Of a stretch of DNA of 64,000 bases, positions 36,892 through 45,616 are shown in pieces; within the stretch, counting starts at the first letter, position 1; each line of letters starts with the position of its first letter. The DNA is from Proluteimonas luteida (GTDB lineage: Bacteria > Pseudomonadota > Gammaproteobacteria > Xanthomonadales > Xanthomonadaceae), in assembly GCF_021191695.1 (NCBI RefSeq), contig NZ_JAIWPT010000003.1, positions 62,001 through 126,000 on the forward strand, given 5' to 3'. Below the pieces are notes generated by a model that saw only the letters and a list, made by a program, of their open reading frames with translations, was not told the DNA's origin and ran no database searches. The position numbers and the translations under genes were made by a program.

Positions 36892-38531
36892 GCGGCGGCC
36901 GCCGCGACTGCGACGTGCTGGTCGTCGGCGGCGGCCACAACGGCCTGGTGTGCGCGGCCTATCTCGCCGCAGCGGGCCTGCAGGTGCGGGTACTGGAGCG
37001 GCGCCCGATCGTCGGCGGCGCCGCGGTCACCGAGGAATTCCATCCCGGTTTCCGCAATTCGGTCGCCAGCTACACCGTCAGCCTGCTGAATCCACGGGTG
37101 ATCGCCGAGCTGCGGCTGGCGCGGCACGGCCTGCGCGTGGTCGAGCGTCCGCTGTCCAATTTCCTGCCGCTGCCCGACGGCCGGGCGTTCCGGCTCGGCG
37201 GCGCGCACGGGCTCGAGGAAGTCGCGCGCTGGTCGCGTCGCGACGCCGCGCGCCTGCCGGACTACACCGCGATGCTCGACCGCGTCGTCGCGGTGCTGCG
37301 CGCGCTGATGCACCGCACGCCGCCGAACGTCAGCGACGGCTTCGTGCTGGCCGACTGGCTGAACTCATGGGCGGTCGCGCGCGAGCTGCGCGCGCTGGAC
37401 ATGCGCGGCCGTCGCGACCTGCTCGAGCTGTTCACCCGATCCGCCGGCGACCTGCTCGACAGCTGGTTCGAGTCCGCGCCGCTGAAGGCCGCGCTGGGCT
37501 GGGATGCGGTGGTCGGCAATTTCGCCAGCCCGTACACGCCGGGATCGGCGTACGTGCTGCTGCACCACGTGTTCGGCGAGATCAACGGCAAGGCCGGCGC
37601 CTGGGGCCATGCGATCGGCGGCATGGGCGCGATCAGCGATGCGATCGCGGCCGAATGCCGGGCACGCGGCGTGGCGATCGAGACCGGTGCCGGCGTCGCG
37701 CAGGTGCTGGTCGAGGATGGCCGCGCGGTCGGCGTCGCGCTGGAGGACGGCCGCGAACTGCGCGCCGGCGCGGTGGCGTCGAACCTCAATCCGAAGCTGC
37801 TGTACCAGCGGCTGGTGCCGCGCGAACACCTCGACGACGACACCGCCGCGCGCATCGACCGCTACCGCTGCGGCTCGGGCACGTTCCGCATGAACGTCGC
37901 GCTGTCGGAACTGCCGGATTTCACCGCGGCACCGGGCACCGCACTGCAGCCGCACCACCAGAGCGGCATCCTCGTCGGCCCGTCGCTGGACTATTTCGAG
38001 CGCGCGTACTTCGACGCGAAATCGCGCGAACACAATCCCGGCTGGGCGCGCGCGCCGATCGTCGAACTGGTGATCTCCTCGACGCTCGACGACACCCTTG
38101 TCGACAGCGCCACCGCGCCGCCGGGCGCGCATGTCGCCAGCCTGTTCTGCCAGCACGTCAATCCGCGGATGCCGGACGAGGCCGGCGGCTGGGACGCACA
38201 TCGCGACACCGTGGCGAAACTGATGATCGACACCGTCGATGCACATGCGCCGAACTTCGCGCGCAGCGTGCTCGGGTACGAGGCGCTGACGCCGCTGGAC
38301 CTGGAGCGCCGCTTCGGCCTGGTCGGCGGCGACATCTTCCACGGCGCGCTGGGCGCCGACCAGCTGTTCAGCGCACGGCCGCTGCTCGGCCAGGGCAACT
38401 ATCGCGGCGCGCTGGGCGGCCTGTACCTGTGCGGCTCGGGGACCCATCCCGGCGGCGGCGTCACCGGCCTGCCAGGCCGCAATGCCGCGCGCGAGATCCT
38501 GCGCGACCTCGGCCGCCGTCCGCGTCCCTGA
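36888..38531 (+). CDS. PYROXD2/phytoene-dehydrogenase-like FAD oxidoreductase
   Basis: The 547-residue protein begins with CDVLVVGGGHNGLVCAAYLA and RRPIVGGAAVTEEFHPGF. It has SPYTPGSAYVLLHHVFGEIN and AWGHAIGGMGAISDAIAAEC in the centre and GLYLCGSGTHPGGGVTGLPG at the end. These are the features of the PYROXD2 branch of carotenoid-desaturase-like proteins. The branch has no settled substrate; carotenoid synthesis is not supported because no phytoene synthase is present. The start overlaps the stop of the MurG-like gene (ATGA), so the two are co-translated. Confidence 0.88.
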   Translation: MSGGRRDCDVLVVGGGHNGLVCAAYLAAAGLQVRVLERRPIVGGAAVTEEFHPGFRNSVASYTVSLLNPRVIAELRLARHGLRVVERPLSNFLPLPDGRAFRLGGAHGLEEVARWSRRDAARLPDYTAMLDRVVAVLRALMHRTPPNVSDGFVLADWLNSWAVARELRALDMRGRRDLLELFTRSAGDLLDSWFESAPLKAALGWDAVVGNFASPYTPGSAYVLLHHVFGEINGKAGAWGHAIGGMGAISDAIAAECRARGVAIETGAGVAQVLVEDGRAVGVALEDGRELRAGAVASNLNPKLLYQRLVPREHLDDDTAARIDRYRCGSGTFRMNVALSELPDFTAAPGTALQPHHQSGILVGPSLDYFERAYFDAKSREHNPGWARAPIVELVISSTLDDTLVDSATAPPGAHVASLFCQHVNPRMPDEAGGWDAHRDTVAKLMIDTVDAHAPNFARSVLGYEALTPLDLERRFGLVGGDIFHGALGADQLFSARPLLGQGNYRGALGGLYLCGSGTHPGGGVTGLPGRNAAREILRDLGRRPRP

Positions 38532-38585
38532 ACCCCTGTTGCGGGTTTCCGTACGCCGCCGTTTGTAAACCCGCGGGTATCGTTT

Positions 38586-38690
38586 TGCAGTGCAGCGTGC
38601 ACATGGCGAACGGTTCTTCCACTATCGCCCTGCACCCGACGTGGGGGAGGGAGCAAGCCCGTAACCGGTTCGCCGGAAGCGGGCTTTTTT
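38586..38690 (+). ncRNA. Structured intergenic transcript candidate ending in an intrinsic terminator
   Basis: GTGCAG near 38589 pairs with CTGCAC near 38632, and GGCGA with TCGCC inside it. A terminator follows: AAGCCCG (38655-38661) pairs with CGGGCTT (38680-38686), with an inner CCGG-TTCG-CCGG hairpin and a run of Ts. An inverted repeat, GCGGGTTT/AAACCCGC, lies just upstream (38550-38576). It could be the terminator of the MurG-like/PYROXD2-like pair, or a small RNA, or a leader. The terminator is certain; a separate RNA is inference. Confidence 0.4.
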
Positions 38691-38724
38691 AATGCCTCTT
38701 CTCCGGCTCCCCGGTTCTCCCGGC

Positions 38725-38839
38725 GTAGGTCGGGGCAACGCCCCCGACGCCGGGACTTCCGGCCACGCTGCATCGGCCGGAGCTCCGACATCGCGCCAAC
38801 CCGGACGCCGCGCAGGTCGGCCGCGCAGGGCCGCCCTAC
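38725..38839. repeat. Dispersed palindromic element, GTAGGTCGG family, copy 2
   Basis: It starts GTAGGTCGGGGCAACGCCCC and ends with CAGGGCCGCCCTAC, matching the ends of the element at 4340-4420 with a different centre. It precedes glnE. Confidence 0.7.
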
Positions 38840-38915
38840 GCAGGATCGGGGCGCTGACGTTGCAGGGGACCCTTTGGAGCCCATCCCCGACGCGGTGCGA
38901 TGTCACAATCGCGGG

Positions 38916-41678
38916 ATGGACGACGCCCCGATTTCCGCCGCGCTCGATGCGCACGTCGCGCGCGCACTGGCGCGTCTCGGCGACGTGTCTGCGGATGCCG
39001 CCGCGCGCCTGGCGCGCATCGCCGTCGTCAGCGATTTCGCCATCGGGACGCTGTCGCGCCAGCCGGACCTGCTGGCGCGGCTGCTGGCCGACGATGGCGA
39101 TGCCGAGCTGCCGTTGCCGGGACTGGATGCCGACAACCGCGGCGACTGGCCGGCGCTGCTGCGTCGCTATCGCGCCGCCGCCTCGACCCGCCTGATCTGG
39201 CGCGACGTCTCCGGCCTCGACGACGTCGATGCCACGCTGGCCGGCACCACGCGGCTGGCCGAGACCTGTCTGCGGCTCGCGCTCGATGCGCTGGAGGCTG
39301 AATTCGCGCGGCGCCATGGCGTGGTGCGCGATGCCGGTGGCAATCCGGTGCGCCTGGTGGTGTTCGGCCTCGGCAAGCTCGGCGGCGGCGAGCTGAACTT
39401 CAGTTCCGACATCGACCTGGTCTACGCGTTTGAGTCCGACGGCGACAGCGACGGCGCGCGTGCGCTGGCCGCCGAGGACTATTTCACCCGGCTCGGCCAG
39501 CAGCTGGCGAAGCTGCTCGACGAGACCACCGCCGACGGCTTCAGCCATCGCGTCGACCTGCGCCTGCGGCCGTTCGGCAGCGCCGGCCGCATCGCGCTGG
39601 GCTTCTCCGCGCTGGAGCTGTATTTCCAGCGCGAGGGCCGCGACTGGGAACGCTATGCCTGGCAGAAGGCGCGTCCGGTCGCCGGCGACATCGCCGCGGG
39701 CGAACGCTTCCTCGCGACGCTGCGCCCATTCGTCTATCGGCGCTACATCGATTTCGGCGCGCTCGACGGCCTGCGGCAGATGAAGGCGATGATCGCCGCC
39801 GAGGTCGCGCGCAGGGAGCTGGCCGACGACATCAAGCGCGGCCCCGGCGGCATCCGCGAGATCGAGTTCCTCGCCCAGGCGCTGCAGCTGATCCGCGGCG
39901 GCCGGGAACCGGCGCTGCGCGAGCGCCGCCTGCTGCCGGCGCTGAACGCGCTGTACCTGGCCGGGCAGCTTCCCGCCGAGACATTGTCGCGGCTGGGCGA
40001 GGCCTACCGCTTCCTGCGGCGGCTGGAGAACCGCCTGCAGATGCTGCGCGACGCGCAGACGCATGTGTTGCCGCAGGCGCCGCTGGACCGGCTGCGCATC
40101 GCGACCGGCCTGGGATACCGCGACTGGGACGCGCTGGCCGCGGCGCTGCAGGTGCAGCGTGGCGTCGTCTCGCAGGAGTTCGATGCATTGCTGGCCCAGC
40201 GCACGCGCGCGCCCGAGGTCGACAGCGACCTGTCCGGCTACTGGCGCGCGCTGCCGGCGCACGGCGAGCGCGCGGTACTGGAAGCGGCCGGTTTCGCCGA
40301 TGCCGCGAACGTCGATGCGGCGCTGCGCGATTTCGCGCGCTCGCCCAGCGTGCGCGAGCTGTCGGACGGCGCGCGCGCCCGGCTCGACCGGCTGATGCCG
40401 GTGCTGCTGCAGGCTTCCGCGCCCGCGGATCGCCCGCTGCAGGCGATCCGTCGGCTGCTGGCGCTGCTGCACAACATCCTGCGGCGGGCCAGCTATCTGG
40501 CGCTGCTCGACGAACAGCCCGCGGCGCTGGCGCGGCTGGTCGACGTGGTCACGCGCAGCGCGTTCCTGGCCGAGCGTCTCGCCGCGCATCCGCTGCTGCT
40601 CGACGAACTGCTCGACGTGCGGATCGAGGGCCCGTTGCCGCAACACGACCAGGTCGACGCGGCCTGCGCGCGCGCATTGCAGCAACCCGACCTGGAAGCC
40701 GCGCTGCTGGCGCTCAACGAGACCCGCCAGCAGCTGAGCTTCCGGGTCGCCCTGGCGACCCTCGACCGGCGCATCAGCGGCGGCGAGGCGACGCGCCAGC
40801 TCGCCTGGCTGGCCGATGCGGTGGTCGACGTGGTGTTGACGCTGGCGCTGCGCGAGATGACCGCCGCGCATGGTGCGCTGCCCGGCGCGCGTTTCGCGAT
40901 CATCGGCTACGGCAGCCTCGGTGGCGAGGAGCTCGGCTTCGGCTCCGACCTCGACCTGGTGTTCCTGTACGACGCGCCGGCCGATGCGCAGTCCGAAGGC
41001 GCGCGGCCGCTCGATGCGCAGCGCTGGGCCGCGCGGCTGACCCAGAAGGTGGTCTCGCTGCTGGGCTCGGTCACCGGCGGCGGGCGCCTGTACGACGTCG
41101 ACGTGCGCCTGCGCCCGGACGGCGGCAAGGGCATGCTGGTGTCGTCGCTGGCCAGCTACGCCGACTACCAGCGCGCGCGTGCCTGGACCTGGGAACACCA
41201 GGCGCTGGTGCGGGCGCGCTTCGTCGCCGGCGATGCCGCGATGGCCGACGACTTCGAGCGCGTCCGCAGCCGGACCCTGTGCACGCCCCGCGATCCCGGC
41301 CAGCTGCACGAAGACGTCGTGGCGATGCGCCGGCGCATGCGTGCCGAGCTCGATCGCAGCACCGACGCGATGTTCGACCTGAAGCAGGGCGAGGGCGGCC
41401 TGGTCGACCTGGAGTTCCTGCTGCAGGAGCTCGTGCTGCGCGAGGCCGCGCGCCATCCGGCGCTGCTGCAGCCGCGGGCCACGGCGGGTCTGCTGGCGGC
41501 GGCTGGCGACGCGGGCCTGCTGGCGGCCGGCACCGTCGCCGGCCTGCAGCAGGCGCATGCCACGCTGCTGCTGTTGGGGCTGGACCGGACCCTGGACCGC
41601 CGCGCCCGCATGGTGCCGCCCTCGGAGGACCTGGAGGCGGCGCGGGCGCTCGTGCGCGCCGCGACCGGCGGGAACTGA
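38916..41678 (+). CDS. glnE: Bifunctional glutamine synthetase adenylyltransferase/adenylyl-removing enzyme
   Basis: GlnE adds AMP to glutamine synthetase when nitrogen is plentiful and removes it when nitrogen is scarce. The 920-residue protein has the two nucleotidyltransferase halves expected of the family. The N-terminal one has [20 protein letters not shown] (removal) and the C-terminal one [20 protein letters not shown] (addition), each with the DxD metal site. ATG 38916 (MDDAPIS) was chosen over an in-frame ATG 14 codons upstream that overlaps repeat-flanking sequence. It precedes rpoH by 236 bases. Confidence 0.97.
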   Translation: MDDAPISAALDAHVARALARLGDVSADAAARLARIAVVSDFAIGTLSRQPDLLARLLADDGDAELPLPGLDADNRGDWPALLRRYRAAASTRLIWRDVSGLDDVDATLAGTTRLAETCLRLALDALEAEFARRHGVVRDAGGNPVRLVVFGLGKLGGGELNFSSDIDLVYAFESDGDSDGARALAAEDYFTRLGQQLAKLLDETTADGFSHRVDLRLRPFGSAGRIALGFSALELYFQREGRDWERYAWQKARPVAGDIAAGERFLATLRPFVYRRYIDFGALDGLRQMKAMIAAEVARRELADDIKRGPGGIREIEFLAQALQLIRGGREPALRERRLLPALNALYLAGQLPAETLSRLGEAYRFLRRLENRLQMLRDAQTHVLPQAPLDRLRIATGLGYRDWDALAAALQVQRGVVSQEFDALLAQRTRAPEVDSDLSGYWRALPAHGERAVLEAAGFADAANVDAALRDFARSPSVRELSDGARARLDRLMPVLLQASAPADRPLQAIRRLLALLHNILRRASYLALLDEQPAALARLVDVVTRSAFLAERLAAHPLLLDELLDVRIEGPLPQHDQVDAACARALQQPDLEAALLALNETRQQLSFRVALATLDRRISGGEATRQLAWLADAVVDVVLTLALREMTAAHGALPGARFAIIGYGSLGGEELGFGSDLDLVFLYDAPADAQSEGARPLDAQRWAARLTQKVVSLLGSVTGGGRLYDVDVRLRPDGGKGMLVSSLASYADYQRARAWTWEHQALVRARFVAGDAAMADDFERVRSRTLCTPRDPGQLHEDVVAMRRRMRAELDRSTDAMFDLKQGEGGLVDLEFLLQELVLREAARHPALLQPRATAGLLAAAGDAGLLAAGTVAGLQQAHATLLLLGLDRTLDRRARMVPPSEDLEAARALVRAATGGN

Positions 41679-41861
41679 ACGGAGGGCAGCGACGGACCGG
41701 ATTTTCATCCGGAGTTCGCGGGGCCTGCGCCATCATCGCCCTCGTACCCGCCCGGAGACGCGGTCCTGTCGACTGGATCCGGTGCCGGGACCTGAATTGG
41801 GGTGATTTCTGATGCAACCGGGCTGCTCTTGTCTCGTTTGTCACGGAGATGGAACGATCCG

Positions 41862-41889
41862 GGAACTTTCCCGCCACTTAGCAGTCTGA
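41862..41889 (+). promoter_or_regulatory. Sigma-E (RpoE) promoter of rpoH
   Basis: GGAACTT (41862-41868), a 16-base spacer, then TCTGA (41885-41889) match the consensus of extracytoplasmic sigma-E promoters. The same architecture occurs at the sigma-E promoter of E. coli rpoH. The transcript would begin about 18-20 bases before the rpoH ATG. Confidence 0.8.
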
Positions 41890-41904
41890 TACTTCGACTG
41901 CTAA
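41878..41904 (+). promoter_or_regulatory. CIRCE-like operator overlapping the rpoH promoter
   Basis: TTAGCAGTC (41878-41886), nine bases, then GACTGCTAA (41896-41904) are perfect inverted repeats. The CIRCE element bound by HrcA is TTAGCACTC-N9-GAGTGCTAA, so this matches at 16 of 18 arm positions, and the two differences compensate each other. It covers the sigma-E -10 box and probable start site, so a repressor bound here should block transcription. A possible extended -10 (TGCTAACAT, 41899-41907) also lies within it. Confidence 0.7.
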
Positions 41905-41914
41905 CATCCCTGAC

Positions 41915-42793
<879 letters not shown>

Positions 42794-42820
42794 CCCGGCC
42801 TGGCAACCGCTTCACTACGC

Positions 42821-42846
42821 AAACGGCCCGCGCAAGCGGGCCGTTT
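42821..42846 (+). terminator. Terminator after rpoH
   Basis: AAACGGCCCGC (42821-42831) pairs perfectly with GCGGGCCGTTT (42836-42846) around a GCAA loop. It lies 28 bases after the rpoH stop. Confidence 0.8.
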
Positions 42847-42929
42847 CCATTGATGGCGAGGCATTTGTTTCCCACCCATGGGCGGACGTCGCACTGTTGC
42901 CGGTCAGGACACCATTTCTAATGCCCTGG

Positions 42930-43113
42930 CCCCGGCTTTGCCGGGGGACGGCAAGGGTTTGACATTTCCGGCGGCTGGGCTTGAGCCCCTCTCCCGCGTG
43001 CGGGAGAGGGGTTGGGGTGAGGGCGTGGTGCGGACGCGATGATCGGAGTCCGGCGACTACGTTGTGCCCTCATCCGCCCCTTCGGGGCACCTTCTCCCGC
43101 ACGCGGGAGAAGG
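42930..43113. repeat. CCCTCTCCCGC-type repeat pair and short hairpin in the rpoH-zupT gap
   Basis: CCCCTCTCCCGC and GCGGGAGAGGGG (42986-42997, 43000-43011) form a perfect 12-bp stem. About 80 bases on, CCTTCTCCCGC and GCGGGAGAAGG (43090-43113) form an 11-bp stem. The stretches between also mirror each other (GTGAGGGC near 43017, GCCCTCATCC near 43067). A separate CCCCGGC-TTT-GCCGGGG hairpin sits at 42930-42946. A second copy of the family, reversed, is at 48670-48790. The gap 42794-43199 otherwise holds only the rpoH terminator. Confidence 0.8.
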
Positions 43114-43199
43114 GAAAGGGCGTTGCCGCCTTCAGGAACAACGGGTTGGCTTTCAGATGCAGTTGATGGCCGTACGCACAGTCTGGCAGTGAATCTCCA

Positions 43200-44009
43200 T
43201 CACCACTTGAACAGCACCAGGCTCAGCGCCAGCACCGCCATGCCGCTGATCAGGCCGTAGACGGTTTCGTGGCCCTTGGCGTAGCGCTTGGCGGCCGGCA
43301 GCAGTTCGTCGAGGGCCAGGAACACCATGACGCCGGCGATCAGGCCGAACAGCACGCCGAACACCGGTTCGGACAGGACCGGCCGCAGGATCGCGTAGCC
43401 GATCAGTGCGCCCAGGGGCTCGGCCAGTCCCGACAGCAGGCAGGCGCCGAAGGCGTACAGCTTGTTCCGGGTCGCGAAGTACACCGGCACCGCGATCGCG
43501 ATGCCTTCGGGGACGTTGTGGATTGCGATCGCGAAGGCCAGCGGCATGCCGACGCCGGGATTCTCCAGCGTGGCGAAGAACGTCGCCAGCCCTTCCGGGA
43601 AATTGTGCGCGGTGATCGCCAGTGCCGTCAGCAGGCCGACCCGCTTGAGGTAGTCGACGTTGTGCTCGCGGAAATACGGGTCGTCGACATCCAGGCGTTC
43701 GTGCGGGTTGGGCACCAGCCGGTCGATGGTCACGATGAACAGCACGCCGGCGAGGAACGACAGCGTACCCCAGGTGAAGCCGAGCCGGTCGCCGTAGGCA
43801 TTGCTGAAGGCGATGACGGACTTGTCGAGGATCTCGGTCAGCGACACGTAGACCATCGCGCCGGCCGCGAACGCGAGGCCGAACGCGAGCAGGCGCGTGT
43901 TCGGCTGTTTGGCGAACAGCACCAGCAGGCTGCCGAGCCCGGTGGCCAGGCCGGCGGCGGTGGTGACGCCCAGGGCGATGGCGAAGTTGGCGCTGGAGAC
44001 TTCGATCAT
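43200..44009 (-). CDS. zupT: ZIP-family zinc transporter
   Basis: The 269-residue inner membrane protein has eight likely helices. The two metal-binding signatures of the family are HNFPEG (135-140) and HNVPEG (164-169), on helices 4 and 5, and the conserved Glu of the pore is present in LTEIL (58-62). By family it takes up Zn and other divalent cations. The loop between helices 3 and 4 is short and has few His. It lies downstream of ndh on the same strand. Confidence 0.93.
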   Translation of the reverse strand: MIEVSSANFAIALGVTTAAGLATGLGSLLVLFAKQPNTRLLAFGLAFAAGAMVYVSLTEILDKSVIAFSNAYGDRLGFTWGTLSFLAGVLFIVTIDRLVPNPHERLDVDDPYFREHNVDYLKRVGLLTALAITAHNFPEGLATFFATLENPGVGMPLAFAIAIHNVPEGIAIAVPVYFATRNKLYAFGACLLSGLAEPLGALIGYAILRPVLSEPVFGVLFGLIAGVMVFLALDELLPAAKRYAKGHETVYGLISGMAVLALSLVLFKW

Positions 44010-44097
44010 GTCGGGTGCGGGGCTCGGGAAGGTGCAGGGGCGGGACGCGGCATGCGGGGCGCTGCCGCGTCGTGGGAAGGATGGGGCGGGTCGCGCG

Positions 44098-45402
44098 TCA
44101 GCCGGGCGCGTCCGGCGGATTGTCGCGTCCGAGGATGATGCGTGCCGCGCGCTGGTAGCTCCAGTAGGCCCAGGTCCAGTTCAGCAGCACGACGAGGCGG
44201 TTGCGGAAGCCGATCAGGAAGAACACGTGCGCCAGCAGCCAGAACCACCACGCGACGACCCCCGACAGGCGCATCCGGCCGATGTCGACGACCGCGGCCA
44301 TGCGCCCGATCGTCGCGAGGTTGCCGTGGTCGCGATAGACGAACGGGCTGCCGCCGGCGCCGCGCATGCGGCCCGCGATCACCTTGGCGACATGCCGTCC
44401 CATCTGCTTGGCGGCGGGCGCGACGCCGGGCACCGGGCGGCCGTCGGATTCGATGGTGGCGAGGTCGCCGGCGACGAAGACATCCGGATGGCCGGGCACG
44501 CTGAGGTCGCTTTCGACGGCCACGCGGCCGGCGCGGTCGAGCGGAACCCCGAGCGAGGCGGCCAGCGGCGAGCCGGCGACGCCGGCGGCCCAGACCACGG
44601 TCCGCGCCGGGACCACGGTGTCGCCGAGGCGGTAGCCCTCGGCGTCGATGTCGGACACGGGGGTGCCGGTCAGCACCTCGACGCCCAGCTTCTGCAGCTG
44701 GCGCCGGGCCTTCTCGGACAGTTCCTCGGGGAACGAGGCCAACACCCGCGGGCCGGCCTCGATCAGCCGCACCTTCGCCTGCGCCGGGTCGATGTGGCGG
44801 AACTCGCGCTTGAGGGTATGCCGGGCGATCTCGGCCAGGGTGCCGGCCAGCTCGACGCCGGTGGGGCCGCCGCCGATGATCGCGAAGCTCAGCCAGGCGG
44901 CGCGCTGGGCCGGGTCGGTCTCGGCCTCTGCGCGCTCGAACGCGGTCAGCAGGCGGCGCCGCAGCCGCAGCGCATCCTCCAGCGTCTTCAGGCCCGGCGC
45001 GTACGGCGCCCAGCGGTCGTTGCCGAAATAGGCGTGGGTGGCGCCGGCGGCGAGCAGCAGGTAGTCGAACGTCAGCGTGGTGGCGTTCTCTCGCGCGCCG
45101 TCGCCGTCCGCCCCGTCGTCGAGCGCGACGGTCCTGGCCGTCGGATCGATGCCGCGCACTTCCGCCATGCGGACCTCGACGTTGTCCTGCCGGCGCAGGA
45201 TGTGCCGCAGCGGTGCGGCGATGTCGGGCGCCGACAGCCCCGCGGTCGCCACCTGGTAGAGCAGCGGCTGGAACAGATGGTGGTTGCCGCGGTCGATCAG
45301 GGTGATGCGGACCGGCGCCCCGGCTAGTGCGCGCGTGGCCCACAGGCCGGCGAAGCCACCGCCGATGACGACGACGTGGGGAAGGCGGGCGGGAGCGGGC
45401 AT
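44098..45402 (-). CDS. ndh: Type II NADH:quinone oxidoreductase
   Basis: The 434-residue protein has FAD-binding VVVIGGGFAGLWATRALAG, NADH-binding AIIGGGPTGVELAGTLAEIA, and the quinone-site motif LFQPLLYQVATAGLS. The C-terminal helix (VAWWFWLLAHVFFLIGFRNR) is a membrane anchor. It passes electrons from NADH to the quinone pool without pumping protons. ATG 45402 was chosen because the frame upstream does not match the family. It follows valS by 214 bases that contain a hairpin and degenerate repeat arms. Confidence 0.94.
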   Translation of the reverse strand: MPAPARLPHVVVIGGGFAGLWATRALAGAPVRITLIDRGNHHLFQPLLYQVATAGLSAPDIAAPLRHILRRQDNVEVRMAEVRGIDPTARTVALDDGADGDGARENATTLTFDYLLLAAGATHAYFGNDRWAPYAPGLKTLEDALRLRRRLLTAFERAEAETDPAQRAAWLSFAIIGGGPTGVELAGTLAEIARHTLKREFRHIDPAQAKVRLIEAGPRVLASFPEELSEKARRQLQKLGVEVLTGTPVSDIDAEGYRLGDTVVPARTVVWAAGVAGSPLAASLGVPLDRAGRVAVESDLSVPGHPDVFVAGDLATIESDGRPVPGVAPAAKQMGRHVAKVIAGRMRGAGGSPFVYRDHGNLATIGRMAAVVDIGRMRLSGVVAWWFWLLAHVFFLIGFRNRLVVLLNWTWAYWSYQRAARIILGRDNPPDAPG

Positions 45403-45546
45403 GGCGGCCCCACAGTGCGGAGATGCCGTGATTCTAAGGGGAGCGAGGGTGCGACGCGCCGCCCTCATCGCAACTCCCGCTCCGCGCCCCGGCCCGCGCG
45501 TTGCCGTGAGGACGCTCAGCCAATGGCCCGCAAACGTGCCTCGTCA

Positions 45547-45592
45547 CCCCGCAAGCGGGAGCGGGGCTCGAACCGCCGATCCCGAATCCCGG
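45547..45592. repeat. Degenerate repeat arms between valS and ndh
   Basis: CCCCGCAAGCGGGAGCGGGG (45547-45566) is a decayed half of the CCCTCTCCCGC family. GATCCCGAATCCCGG (45578-45592) is an arm of the GGGATTSG family. They lie next to the valS hairpin. Confidence 0.5.
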
Positions 45593-45615
45593 CCTTCGCG
45601 CAACCGCGCGAAGGC
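45592..45615 (-). terminator. Hairpin directly after the valS stop
   Basis: GCCTTCGCGC (45592-45601) and GCGCGAAGGC (45606-45615) pair perfectly over 10 bp around a 4-base loop, one base after the valS TGA (45619-45617). There is no T run, so termination is uncertain. Confidence 0.45.
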
Positions 45616-45616
45616 A

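Noticed and set aside
36888..38531. Carotenoid phytoene desaturase
   Set aside because: The sequence fits the PYROXD2 branch better, and no phytoene synthase or other carotenoid gene is in the window.
45560..45595. tRNA T-arm-like GGTTCGAGCCCCG on the minus strand
   Set aside because: No stem pairs as in a T arm and no anticodon or acceptor arm is present; it belongs to repeat sequence.
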